Source: Drosophila pseudoobscura
Lineage: Eukaryota > Arthropoda > Insecta > Diptera > Drosophilidae
DNA: 64,000 nucleotides
Assembly: GCF_009870125.1 (NCBI RefSeq)
Contig: NC_046680.1
Coordinates: forward strand, 15,085,501 to 15,149,500
Direction of reading: 5' to 3'
The notes below the pieces were generated by a model that was not told the DNA's origin, did no database searches, and saw only the letters and a list, made by a program, of their open reading frames with translations. Shown piece after piece: positions 27,901 through 38,599 of the stretch (position 1 is its first letter; each line of letters starts with the position of its first letter). The position numbers and the translations under genes are program-made.

Positions 27901-30770
27901 CCTGAGCTACAATGAGCAGTCGGTGGCCAGTTCTCCGGGTCGCCAGCCCTCCACATCGAAGCCGATTGCCACCAGCTATGTGACCGGACCCAGCACTCCC
28001 CGTCCGCCTGCCACCGTGGACTACCACTACGACAACGTTCCGCCGCTGTTCATGGCCGACGACAAGTTGGACGCGTTCATCCAGAGCACGGCGGAGAATA
28101 TTGTGGGCTCCACACCGGGCAACTATCAGCCGCCGCTAGTGGCAACTGCATCGACGCCAGCCTACGCACACCGACCCACAAGCAGCAGTGGCACCTACGG
28201 AGGCCACAAGAAGCCTGGTTTCGTCCAGATCAATGGATCTCCGAGACCGCCACGTCCGACGGTGCTGATCACGCCCAAGCCCACGGCTATCAACAACCTG
28301 GCCTCCACCACGGGGGGTTCGTTTGTGTACAACCAGATAGTGACCCGACGCCCAGGCGGTGCACCGGTTAGCTCCAACGACTTCGAGGATCCTGGCTACT
28401 TTGGCGGCAGTCCCGCGCACGTGTCCTTCACGCAGTCCTCAACGGAATCGTCCTACGCCGTGCCCTCCGACGACAAGCCCGCTTTCCCCGGATACTTTGG
28501 GCCAACGCCTTCGTATCCGGCCTTCTCGGTGCCCGGAGAGAAGGTGGGCCAGAATGTGATGGAGGAGACCTACACCTCGCCGAACGACTTTGTCAACTTC
28601 CCGCCGGTGCGCAATCCGAATCTGAACATGTCCGCCGCCTCCAGCGCCGTGACCAGTGACCTGGATCTCTCCACGCCCGCCTTCGTCGAGGATGTGGTGC
28701 TGAAGGACAAGATGCACACGCTGGTCCACAAGCTGGTGGCCTCGCTCCAGGGCAACTTCGAGGCTCTGGCCGACATGATTGACGAGCCCACGGGCAACAA
28801 CTCCGCCGCCACGTATCAGGCGGGAGCTGGCGCTGGCGGAGCAACCACAGCCACCCGCAAGCCCACGCGAAAGCCCGTAAGAGTGGCCTCCACAGCCAAG
28901 CCCAAGGCCACCACCAAGAAGCCCGTGACTCGAGTCTCCACCAAAGCCCCTAACAAGAAGGCATCGGCTAGCAGCACCACCCGCAAGCCAGGCGGCACTC
29001 GGCGCACCACCCTGGCCCCCAAGACGACCGTCAGCACCCGGAAACCGGGAGCCTCGAAGAAGCCCACACGACGCGTGAGCAGCACCGTGAAGACGACGAC
29101 CGTGAGCTCGGCCCGGCCCGCCGACGATGAGATCGTGGACGAGGAGGACGAGGAGGATGTCAATCCGAATCCCAGCGACAACGAAATCGATCAGGGATCG
29201 ACGCTCAGCTCCTACGGCGGAACGAATGGCCGCAAGATCCGTAAGTGTTGAGTGAATGAAGCATGGACCCGAAACAACTGTCTCTTTCTCTCTCTCTCTT
29301 TCTTGTTTTCTCTCGCTCATGCCTATAACCAATCGCTTCCAATCCGAACCCATACCCGATACTCCCGATACTCCCGATACTCCCGATCCTCCTCCCCCAT
29401 GGCATTTACAATTGTTACAATTTTAGCGCGTCGCAAGAACAAAAGAAGAAACCCAAAACCCGCTTAGATCCCAAAAACCAAAACCCAAACCCCACCTAGT
29501 TCTATGCCCCCATCCGTTCCCGATCCATGTAATCGTCCTATATAGCAATACACGTCGTTCTATGCTTTCTCTTTAACACTCCATCTCTCAATCTGAATCA
29601 CAATCCATCTCTCGATCGATCGCTCTCTCTCTCTCTCGCTGTCTGTCTTGCTCTGAACACTCCCCACTCCTAACCTCGCATTTCACTCCCCATCTACAGA
29701 ATGCGGCGTCCGACCCCACGTCAAGTCCGGCCGCATTGTGGGCGGCAAGGGCTCATCCTTTGGCGCCTTCCCCTGGCAGGTGCTGGTCCGCGAGTCCACC
29801 TGGCTGGGCCTGTTCACAAAGAACAAGTGCGGCGGTGTCCTGATCAACAGTCGCTATGTCGTCACCGCTGCCCATTGTCAGCCTGGGTAAGTTTCCTCCC
29901 AAAATCTCCAGGCTCCCCATCCATCCATCCACCACCATCTCATTGCCTTACTTGAACTCTGCAGCTTTCTGGCCTCTTTGGTGGCCGTCATGGGCGAGTT
30001 CGATATCTCCGGCGATTTGGAGAGCAAACGTTCTGTTACCAAGAACGTGAAGCGCGTCATCGTCCACCGTCAATACGATCCGGCCACGTTCGAGAACGAT
30101 TTGGCTCTCCTGGAGATGGACAGTCCTGTGCAGTTCGATACCCATATAGGTGAGTGGATCACAGCACACGCATTTCCATCCCCAGGCCCTTGAACGTTTT
30201 CAACACCTATGTATCATTTTCAGTTCCCATTTGCATGCCCAATGATGCGGCGGACTTCACTGGACGCATGGCCACCGTGACCGGCTGGGGGCGTCTCAAG
30301 TATGGCGGCGGTGTGCCCTCCGTCCTGCAGGAAGTGCAGGTGAGTGCTTTTTACCAAACCAACCAATAAACCGTCCTTTGAATGCATCTTTTAATGACAC
30401 GACAACAGGTGCCGGTTATCGAGAATAGCGTGTGCCAGGAGATGTTCCACACCGCTGGCCACAACAAGAAGATTCTCAACTCGTTCCTGTGCGCTGGCTA
30501 TGCCAACGGCCAGAAGGACTCGTGCGAGGTGAGATATCAGGAGATTTGAGAGGGGGAGGACCATCAAGAGCGTGTGCTAAGACCTTTTTCTACTTTTGCT
30601 GACAGGGTGACAGTGGCGGTCCGTTGGTGTTGCAGCGTCCCGACGGGCGCTACGAGCTGGCCGGAACCGTTTCGCATGGCATCAAGTGTGCGGCGCCATA
30701 CCTGCCCGGTGTCTACATGCGCACCACCTTCTACAAGCCCTGGTTGCGCAGCATAACAGGAGTCAAATAA
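16089..30770 (+). CDS. flz: Filzig-type serine protease, long Gln-rich stalk
   Basis: Seven coding exons join in frame: 16089-16293, 24981-29240, 29700-29886, 29965-30149, 30224-30339, 30409-30528, 30606-30770 (5238 nt, 1745 aa). The first exon, 8.7 kb away, joins with matching phase 1. A polar 36-residue N-terminus precedes a hydrophobic segment (about 37-58), either a signal peptide or a type II anchor. A clip-like Cys domain (about 70-131) ends FGACC. A disordered stalk (132-1488) contains a Gln tract, many SY and PQ repeats and a Lys/Thr/Pro-rich end. The trypsin-like domain is activated at SGR1500/IVGG; its triad is His1547, Asp1596 and Ser1694, and Asp1688 predicts tryptic specificity. 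Length and layout fit Filzig (about 1.7 kaa), required in D. melanogaster for epidermal apical matrix and barrier formation. The paralogue lies upstream. Confidence 0.87.
16294..24980 (+). other. flz: intron 1 of flz (8.7 kb)
   Basis: GTAAGT donor and CTCTTTGCAG acceptor, phase 1 on both sides. It contains simple repeats: CT-rich 18899-18950, (GAGCA)n about 20575-20601, (TG)n about 21956-21983 and 22406-22431. It also holds an AT-rich element with inverted ends (listed separately). I found no nested gene. A long first intron in a tissue-specific gene usually carries enhancers; none is identifiable by eye. Confidence 0.75.
22772..23042. repeat. MITE-like AT-rich element with 13-bp inverted ends
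   Basis: TACACTCAGAGAA at 22772-22784 is matched by TTCTCCGAGTGTA at 23030-23042, a 13-bp inverted pair with one mismatch. The pair encloses about 245 bp of very AT-rich, non-coding sequence. Similar ACACTC(A/T)GAG motifs occur singly at about 36254 and 45556. A short non-autonomous transposon is the simplest reading; target-site duplications are not obvious. Confidence 0.4.
26025..26215 (+). repeat. flz: polyglutamine tract in flz (CAG/CAA mixed)
   Basis: In frame within flz exon 2, about 60 residues (roughly 417-480) that are nearly all Gln with scattered His, Leu and Lys. CAG and CAA codons alternate irregularly, which makes slippage less likely than in a pure CAG run. Confidence 0.9.
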
Positions 30771-31564
30771 GGTGTTGCCAGGGGAGCAGCAGTAGCAGCA
30801 GCAGCAGCAGCAACATTAAGGGGCAGCATCAGCAAGTGTAAATAGAAAGTAGAGTTTAAAGAGTTGCGGATAATGGCGTGACCCAGACTGTTAAGCATCC
30901 ACGTCGCATTTCCCATTCTCACCTCCTTCTCCGTGTCCCTCCAAGCCCCCCCAGCCCAAGCATCTATCCTCATTCCATTAGTTTAACGAAAGCGAAACGT
31001 TTAACGAAATACTCGACAGATATGTATGTAGATTCAAAGATTCAGATACTTTGAGGAGCGTGTTGCCGGCTCTGTGCCTGTTCGAATACGCGTGCCTAAC
31101 ACTTGTAGAGTCTGAATGAGAATTACTCGTATATTTTAGTAGTTGCACGCTAAGAAGTACGCTAAGAAATATTTATTCTAGTTCTAAGCCTATTTATTTA
31201 TTTATTTGTAAACCTATTATCGCTGCAGTTTGATTCAACTAAAAAAAATTGTTAATTTTCATAGGCAAATTGTTGTTATGTTCCAGCGAAAGCGAAAACG
31301 AAAGCGAAGAGAGAGCGAAAGAGCAAATGTTTTTAGTTCAATTGAATTTACTAATTTATCTAATTATACGATTAACATTTTATTTTTTTACGTTTTATGT
31401 TAATTGTTAAGCGAACGAACAAAGCGATGCGAAAAGAACACCCACAAAACCCAATAAACAACAAATAATTATTAGTAGAAATATTTCTGCAGTTGAAGTT
31501 ACGTGTCCTCGAAATCCCCAAGTAATCTTCTTTTCTACTTTGCACTGCCCTCGGTTCCAATAAA
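30771..31564 (+). other. flz: 3' UTR of flz
   Basis: Non-coding sequence after the TAA at 30768-30770. It begins with a CAG-rich run (about 30785-30810). Candidate poly(A) hexamers AATAAA are at 31453-31458 and 31559-31564. Confidence 0.45.
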
Positions 31565-32725
31565 AATCCAGCAGCAAATCCAAAAGCATCCACAGTCAAT
31601 AGAAAGGGGGGGCAGGGGGTGGATGGCCGGATGGCCGGATGCCTGAGTCTGCTGCAATTTATGTCAGTCCGAAGCCCCTAGAAACTCATTTTAATACCGT
31701 CCAAGGCAGCACAGCATCCATTGGAAGTGCCACCTGCAACCGCTCGCCTGTCAGCTTGGACTCCCACGCGTGCAGTGCCATTTGTTGTCCAAAGCCAGCT
31801 AAGAAGGAATTCACAAACTGTCACAAGCATACTTCGGGAAACTAAATATTTAAATAGATTGTGTAAATAAATCCCCCTCGCAAATCCCTCGCGATTGGAA
31901 CATCATTATAACCAGAACTAACCAAAAAGTTTCGATATATAGAGACTGAGTACCAGATATCTTAGCGTCGCGGCCCACCAAAAAAAGAAAAGCTCGAAAT
32001 ATAAGTAGAAAAAAATCAGTCAAATCAAAGTCCAACCAGGCAGATCTGAAATAAAACTATCCAGTAATATCTTGAAGCTTTTAGTATAAAAAATATTTAT
32101 TCTGTCTCTGAATAAATTATCGTTCCCCGGCCGCATCTTTGTGGATGGTCAGAAATGCGCTAAGTGATTGGGCTGTTACTTCTCATTTAAAAAATGTTTT
32201 TCTTCGAAGGGCACCACCAACAGAAGGATGGTGGAGAGGACGAACATAATCATTATTCTAATGCACAAAATGTGCGGAAGGTCGTACGGCCCCGGCAGGC
32301 ACTTTTCATCTGATTTAACCGCAAAAATGTGGGTTTTCTTCGGAGAATAATTTTTGCTGCAGGAAAGGTCCTTGTGTGGCAACATTTACATGCTCGTTAA
32401 ATTTACAAGGATGCAAGGATAACAGTTGCCAAAATTTGTTCAGTGACGCCGGTCAAGGATTGCTGGTAAATCAGTTTCCAAAAATACACCCATTCACAGA
32501 TACATTCAGCCTGTATTCCCCACAAAAGATGCATTCATCGTGTCCATTGATATTGATTCCTAGGACTTATCCACACACACACATACGGCGTCAGAGCTTT
32601 GGATCTGCCACAAAAAACAAACACATTTAATTCATAAATTCCAAGGAAAGCTTGTCGGATAGAAAGCTTTTCCGCGGCAGCCAGCCGACAGGTGTTGCCT
32701 TCGCCGTTGCCGTTCGCAGGCATTC
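31565..32725. other. intergenic DNA between flz and the Cys-rich protein gene
   Basis: I see no coding potential. A sequence around 31935-31963 (ATATATAGAGACTGAGTACC and on) closely resembles 55047-55075, so a dispersed repeat is present in both places. Confidence 0.4.
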
Positions 32726-32757
32726 AGTTAGTCGCCGAAAGGACGAGCAGCCAGCAG
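32721..32757 (+). promoter_or_regulatory. predicted start site and short non-coding exon of the Cys-rich protein gene
   Basis: ATTCAGTT is a good initiator, with +1 at 32726. Thirty-two bases later CAG/GTATGT is a good splice donor (32758). The next good acceptor in the right direction is TATCTCCACAG at about 35630, 53 bases before the ATG of the Cys-rich protein. There is no TATA box or clear DPE. This is a prediction from signals only. Confidence 0.35.
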
Positions 32758-35630
32758 GTATGTGCATTTTCCTCTAATCCCGGCTGCGAGTGTTCCAAGT
32801 GAAGCGCCTCCTCGACACGTGTGTAAGGTCGGTGTTCTACAAATTTAATATTTCAATAGGTGAAAGGTGCGGCTGTTGATGCAAATAATAGAAATGGAAA
32901 TGCATTTAAATCCAAAATACCCTCTTCCCAGTGTTTCAGGGTATGTGTGTGTGAGTGTTGGGTGTTATAATTAACAGTGACCTTTGACAGTGTGAAAGTA
33001 GATAGCTGAACTGTTTCGGATATGTAATTAGGGACGGCAGATTGGGCTACAGAACTGTTGAAATTATGTCCATTACACGACCCAATTGGATCACATTTCA
33101 CCAGGAAACGGAGAACAGATTGTGGCTGAAATAATCATTCATGAAAGGCTCGTACTTGTGTAACCTGATCAGACAACTTATACGCATTGTACCGTACCTT
33201 TTGAAATGTGAATAAGTAGAGTAGCAAAGTTGTTTGTAATTTGTAAGTTGACAATTATTGGTGTGCATTCATATATGCATGTTTTTTATATAGCTTATGG
33301 GATTGGTAACTATTGGTCGTGGTCGTGGGACCCCCGTAGACTGAGAGCGGACGTGGTCTTTTCACCTATGCGTCGTCTGTTTGTCAATGCCTCGTGCAGC
33401 TGAGTCGGTCCCAAAATCCAAGAACAGTAGACACAGTCTGGCGACGCGCAAAAACAAAACATGTTGCTGAGACATGACACAGTAAATTTGTGCCCCATTC
33501 CCTTGTTCTAAAGGGTATGCCAAATAATACAATAATTAATTACATGTCTTGAGCATAACAAGGAATATTTTATTCATTGACGAGCAGAGGAAGCCATATA
33601 GGTAGCAAGACGAAGGATTGAAATGGAATTTTGGTATTTTATTCATCTGAAAAGAAACTTTTCTTAGCACTGGCTCTCTTCTTTCCATGATTCCCCATGA
33701 TTCGATTCGATTCAAACTTCATTCTTTCGCAAAAGTTCATATGAAGTTCTCGTTGCCGACCAAGAGTTTTCCACACCTGTAGTAGAATGGAAAAACTTTT
33801 GACACCTTCCAAGCACATCAGAACTTGACCCATAACCCATCTTTATTGGCAAACTTGTTTCGATTCTTTAAAATATGTCATAGGAAACTTGATAATTGCA
33901 CAACTTTAAGGCAGCCCCAAAGCAATTAGCCATCTTCCGTTTCCAAGCAACCGGAAAGGGGAGCTCGCGACAAAAGGGTGGTGACGTTGTAATGGCAGTT
34001 TGCGATAAAGACCGTCAGATGCGTCAGGCAACACTTTGGTTAATTAAGGAAGGGGATACCTGAATAATGACCACAATTAAGGCTTATCTTCTAGCAGGCT
34101 AATGGCGCAATAGATCGATTACAATTGCTCGCCAGGCAACCAACAGCTCGCACCTTTCAAAGGTGAAAGGCAATTAGCTGAGATTTGATAACCAGTCATG
34201 GATGGTTGATTGTAATTAGCAGGCCCGCTGAGTGACCCACTGAAAGACGGACCGAAGGAAGGACAGAACTCGAGCCCAGTATCCAAGGAACAGTCCCGCA
34301 AAGTTTGACAGGAAGTTTGACAAGCCCAGGTCGACAAAAGTGGAAAAAAGTAATTAATGAAATGCTAAAAGCAGACCAGAAAGGATTTGCCTTTTCTGTC
34401 CCTCTTCCTGGAATGGTCAGGGCCAGGGAATGGGGGCGTACCCATTTATGAAATTGCACTCCCACGAACATCTGGCCATATTATTTCCCCAACGACAAGG
34501 TGGGAAATGTTTGCATTTGCCTTGGACTCGGGCATTAAAGGTGACGTGGAATAGTATGTTAAGAGGCCTATATTTAAGGTCTGCTTTTTGGCTTATTTAT
34601 TTATGAAAGAGCGGCTACAACTGTTGTCCCTTGGCCACATTCAGACGGCTCAAGGCCTAGTCAAGGCCACATTGAATTCGTACAGTACACGGCAAGAGTA
34701 TGCGCCCCAAAAAGTAGGCAACCAAATATGTTGTCCCCTTTAAATTCATACAAATTTTACGCATAAAATATTTCATATTTTTGTTTAATTACCCCCACCT
34801 GGGGGACTCGATTCTATAACATTCTAATAAACTCATGACGCACAAGAAAATTATTATTCTTTGAGATTTTTAATTTCCTCGGGCCGTCACTGGCCATCCC
34901 AAAGATTTTGTTGCTTTCTGGCGAGATTCCACCCACCTCGAAATGAGAAAATGGCCAAATTATTGGACCTGTCCCAATTTCAGTCGTTTGAATCAAAGGT
35001 AGTAAGAACTTTGATGTTACGCTGAACGGTCTTGCGAAGCTCTTGAGGCTCTCAAGGACTCTTCACAAAAATGTTATTCGATTTGAAGTTTATTTTGAGA
35101 TTTTAGGTTGCAGGCCACATAGCCTATGCATGATTAATAAATAACAAGATGTCCTGGGGGAGTTTTGGGCTTAATTGGAACTCTTTCAATTGCCGCTCAG
35201 CATTTCGAGTGGGTGGCATTGTCGGGAGTTGATGAATGAACGAGTGTTAACCGAGCAACAAGCGATTTGCCACACCTACGCATGCATACACACAAACGAA
35301 TGTATTACATACGAGTATATAGAGTCGGGTATATTACGATTTATGTGCACCTTTCATCCGGCAATAAAAACGGAGCTCAGGGCGGGAATGGGTCTCTGGG
35401 AATGCGTTACACATAAATTAAGTCACAGCCGGTAATAACACTAAAAGCGAGCCGACAATTTTAATGAGCTGCATGACAGGAGGTGGCACAGATATTGCCT
35501 GTGGCAGGCGGCGCATGTTGAATCCAGGTCCCGATGGTGGCCTTATTTGCGACAAGCCTGATTGAAGCCAATTTCGGTAGCAAATGTGCGTGCATAGCGT
35601 AAATTTAAATCAAATTGTATATCTCCACAG
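32758..35630 (+). other. predicted 5' UTR intron / upstream DNA
   Basis: No supported exon or RNA gene. It would be a 2.9-kb 5' intron if the short first exon is real, otherwise upstream DNA. Confidence 0.35.
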
Positions 35631-35683
35631 GTCAGCAGCAACAGCAATTCTGACTTGGACAATGATGTACTAACGTGGCCAAA

Positions 35684-37567
35684 ATGGCCAAAATGAGAAA
35701 CATTCCGCTGAGGGCAGCCCTTCTGCTGCTCCTCGGCATGGCCATGCATCTACACCCCTCGGTCGCCTCGTCCGCGTTCGCTTCCGGCACGGCCTGGCAG
35801 CGCACCCCCTTCGGTCGCGATTCGACTCGCAATTTGATGCGGCGCAGCCCCCCCTCCCTGCTGGGGGCAGGAGATGGGAGTACCGCCTACGATGGAGGCC
35901 CCATGGGAGGTTACAAGGAATACAAGCACATCTATGGCCCCTATCCCAACGAGCAGGAGCCGCGGGAGGCGCATCCCCAACAGGTGAGTGTGGGCGGATG
36001 CCGCAGATTGCAGACAATTGAAGCGCTTGCTATGGATGGATTGTAAAATGTTTGTAAAACATTTAAAAGTTTTATACGTGTAATTGACCATCGAATTTGT
36101 GGTTCAACTTTTTGCGTTCCATTCAACTTTCAGTCGAAACTTCCTGCTAAAATTCGTTATTTGTATTTGAATAGCTTATTTGTATTGACCTTCCCTTGAA
36201 CCTCTCGAGTTAAGTCGTCTGGAATATACATTTCCGTATGTATATTTACCCACACACTCAGAGTAAACTGGCAGAGCAAAAATGCACACCCATATTTTGA
36301 TTAAATATTCGATTTTTGAAATACAAACATGGCGAAAATATATACAATTCCCTCTGATTTCAACCTTTCAAACGGCGCATATTTAATCAAAATGTAGAAC
36401 GCTTTAAAATAAATCAAATAATCTATTCAATTTGGAGGAACTATATCGAACTAAATATAAAGTATATTTAATTAAAGTAGGAACATCTGGGACATTTTTG
36501 TATGGGTGCATAGATAGATTATTTTTTTCTTATTCGCGAATTTTGTTGGCCACAGCATCAGAGTTCATATGTTTGGAGAACCTTTAAAAATAACTCAGCA
36601 CTGTGCTATCAGATCTAACGATGAAAAACTGCAGCATGCCGCAGGGCGTCGGAGCTGTGTTCTCGGGTAATTGAAACTGGTGGCAAGTGTTCTGCTATGT
36701 TGACCGCAATCAAGGGGAAAGTTCAAAGTTCAGGCCGATACACAAATTAATCAACGGGTCGCGCGGCCATCTAGTGACAATTTTATTGATACCAGGCGAA
36801 GGGTAGGGCCGGGCGTGAATGGGGGAAATATTACGTACACGCAACGTGTGACAGGGCAGACAAGTGCCCCGCTAATTGCCTTCCCCCTCCGAATCCCAAA
36901 GCTGCGCCAGCAGACCGAGGTCTATGGGATTGTGGAGCCGCTGATTGAGGACACACCCTGCGCCGACCGCCCCTGCCTGGTCAGCGAGGACTGCTGCCCC
37001 ACCGGGGTCTGCGTCAACACCAATGGCGGTAAGCGGAAGCATGTCCGCTTGTCCTCACCTTTCATGTCCCCTTTGCTTTGTCTTGCAGAGGGCAAATGTG
37101 TCTATGTGTTTGGCCACCAGCGCGACATATGCCAGCGCCACGGGGACTGTGCCGCGGGCAGCGTCTGCATGCTGGTCGCCGAAGAGGGCGTCTGGCGGTG
37201 CGAAATCGAGTCGGAGTCCAGCGCTGCTCCGTCGCTTCTGGAGGAGATGTTCGGGGTGAAGCGGAAGCAGCCGCTAGGCAGTGATTGCAATAGCAGCAGC
37301 GATTGCCAGATGGTCAAGTAAGTCCAGGAGAACTTGCCTCAGGGCTGGGTATCATCTGTCTTCTGTCCATCTTTCAGCGGGATGTGCTGCCAGCAGCAGC
37401 GACTGAATCATCGGGCCAGCATCAAGCGGATCTGCGGCTACTTCCGCGACGCCTTCGACTGTGTGGATATGGTTGGAGCAGAGGTGAGGGGCCGGCGGAG
37501 ATCGCGTTAAGATTAATCCCCTTAAATATTTACCCACCAACAGCACCCGCAGCATCGTCGCTATTAA
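35684..37567 (+). CDS. secreted Cys-rich protein, ITG-like/prohormone-3 type (CG8216-like)
   Basis: Five coding exons join in frame: 35684-35983, 36902-37028, 37089-37317, 37378-37483, 37544-37567 (786 nt, 261 aa). The last exon codes only seven residues plus stop. A signal peptide (about 1-28) is followed by an Arg/Pro/Gly/Tyr-rich segment with an RR pair (LMRRSPP) that could be a prohormone cleavage site. Then come two clusters of Cys pairs: CADRPC, EDCCPTGVC and QRHGDCAAGSVC, then SDCNSSSDC, GMCCQQQ and the final ICGYF...DCVD. This pattern resembles the colipase/dickkopf-like fold of insect prohormone-3/ITG-like precursors. The neighbour flz suggests the D. melanogaster counterpart is CG8216; I recall that link but cannot check it. 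The likely role is a secreted signal or its binding partner. An in-frame ATG at 35693 is an alternative start. Confidence 0.8.
36281..36513. repeat. short element with inverted ends inside intron
   Basis: AATGCACACCCATA at 36281-36294 is roughly mirrored by TATGGGTGCAT at 36501-36511 (one 2-base gap), enclosing AT-rich non-coding DNA. It lies in the first coding intron of the Cys-rich protein gene, next to a CACACTCAGAG motif. It may be a small non-autonomous transposon. Confidence 0.3.
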
Positions 37568-38039
37568 AGATCTCCGGCAGCTGGAAGTGAAGGTGCAGGC
37601 GCACAGGCACGGCATGGAAATATGAATTCAAATGACGAAGAAGACCCAGCTAAATGACGGAAATGACACGAGTATATGATGGATATACAATACACAAAGA
37701 AGTACCTATATATATACATTACTGAAACATATCAAATTTTTAAACAAATACATATACTATATTTCTGCAAGTTTGCGTAGTTTAGAGCAAAATTTCTGCG
37801 TATATGTATACATATAATAATGAATACTTATTTCGTTCGGTCACTTTGAAACTCGGGAACCATAATCCAGTTACTCGAAATGATTTTAGAAATCTAAATG
37901 TGTTTTTCGTAGACTCTCCAAAATATACTGACTGAGGCATTCAATGTTATTAACCGCAAAATTATTGCAATACAAGTTTACAATATTTAACCAGCAATTA
38001 ATTATTAAATCGTTTCAAGTCTAAATGTAAATTGAACAC

Positions 38040-38045
38040 AATAAA
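38040..38045 (+). terminator. poly(A) signal candidate of the Cys-rich protein gene
   Basis: AATAAA about 470 bases after the stop codon, following AT-rich 3' UTR-like sequence. It is the first canonical hexamer after 37567 that I noticed. Confidence 0.4.
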
Positions 38046-38599
38046 TGAATAACCGCAAAGTCCATAAGCAAAGACGTGATAATTCTGTTTCCAATTCTGG
38101 CATGATATTTAAGGATTCCAGAACTGAAGACCAAATTAATATCCACAGGTAAGAAACATAAATACAATGCAACGTACGTGGAATATGTATGGAATTGGAA
38201 TTGTTTTAAATAGTATTTATAAACAAATTGTCAATTTATTCTGTCAAATGAAGCATGTCTTATTCCCGCCGTTCATTGAGCTCCTCCCAAATTGGGATTG
38301 TCAATACAAAACAGGGCTCCTGCCAATAGTTAAGACTATGGTATACCCTTGACTTGGAAGCTCGACCCATCGACCCGACTCGACTCAACGCGGAGCCACC
38401 ATTAATTCAGGTTCCATGGAATCGCTGCAGGGCGACAAATCAGGCTGAAATTTAAATAAAATGTTTCCACCCGAGTGGCAAAGTATGAATAATGCAGGCA
38501 GCCCTCCACGAAATTCTCTCCTTTTCGTTCAGATGTTTTCATATGCAAATCACTCACAGAAACCGAGGGGCCCAAGGACCATACTCTGGAGCGCACATG

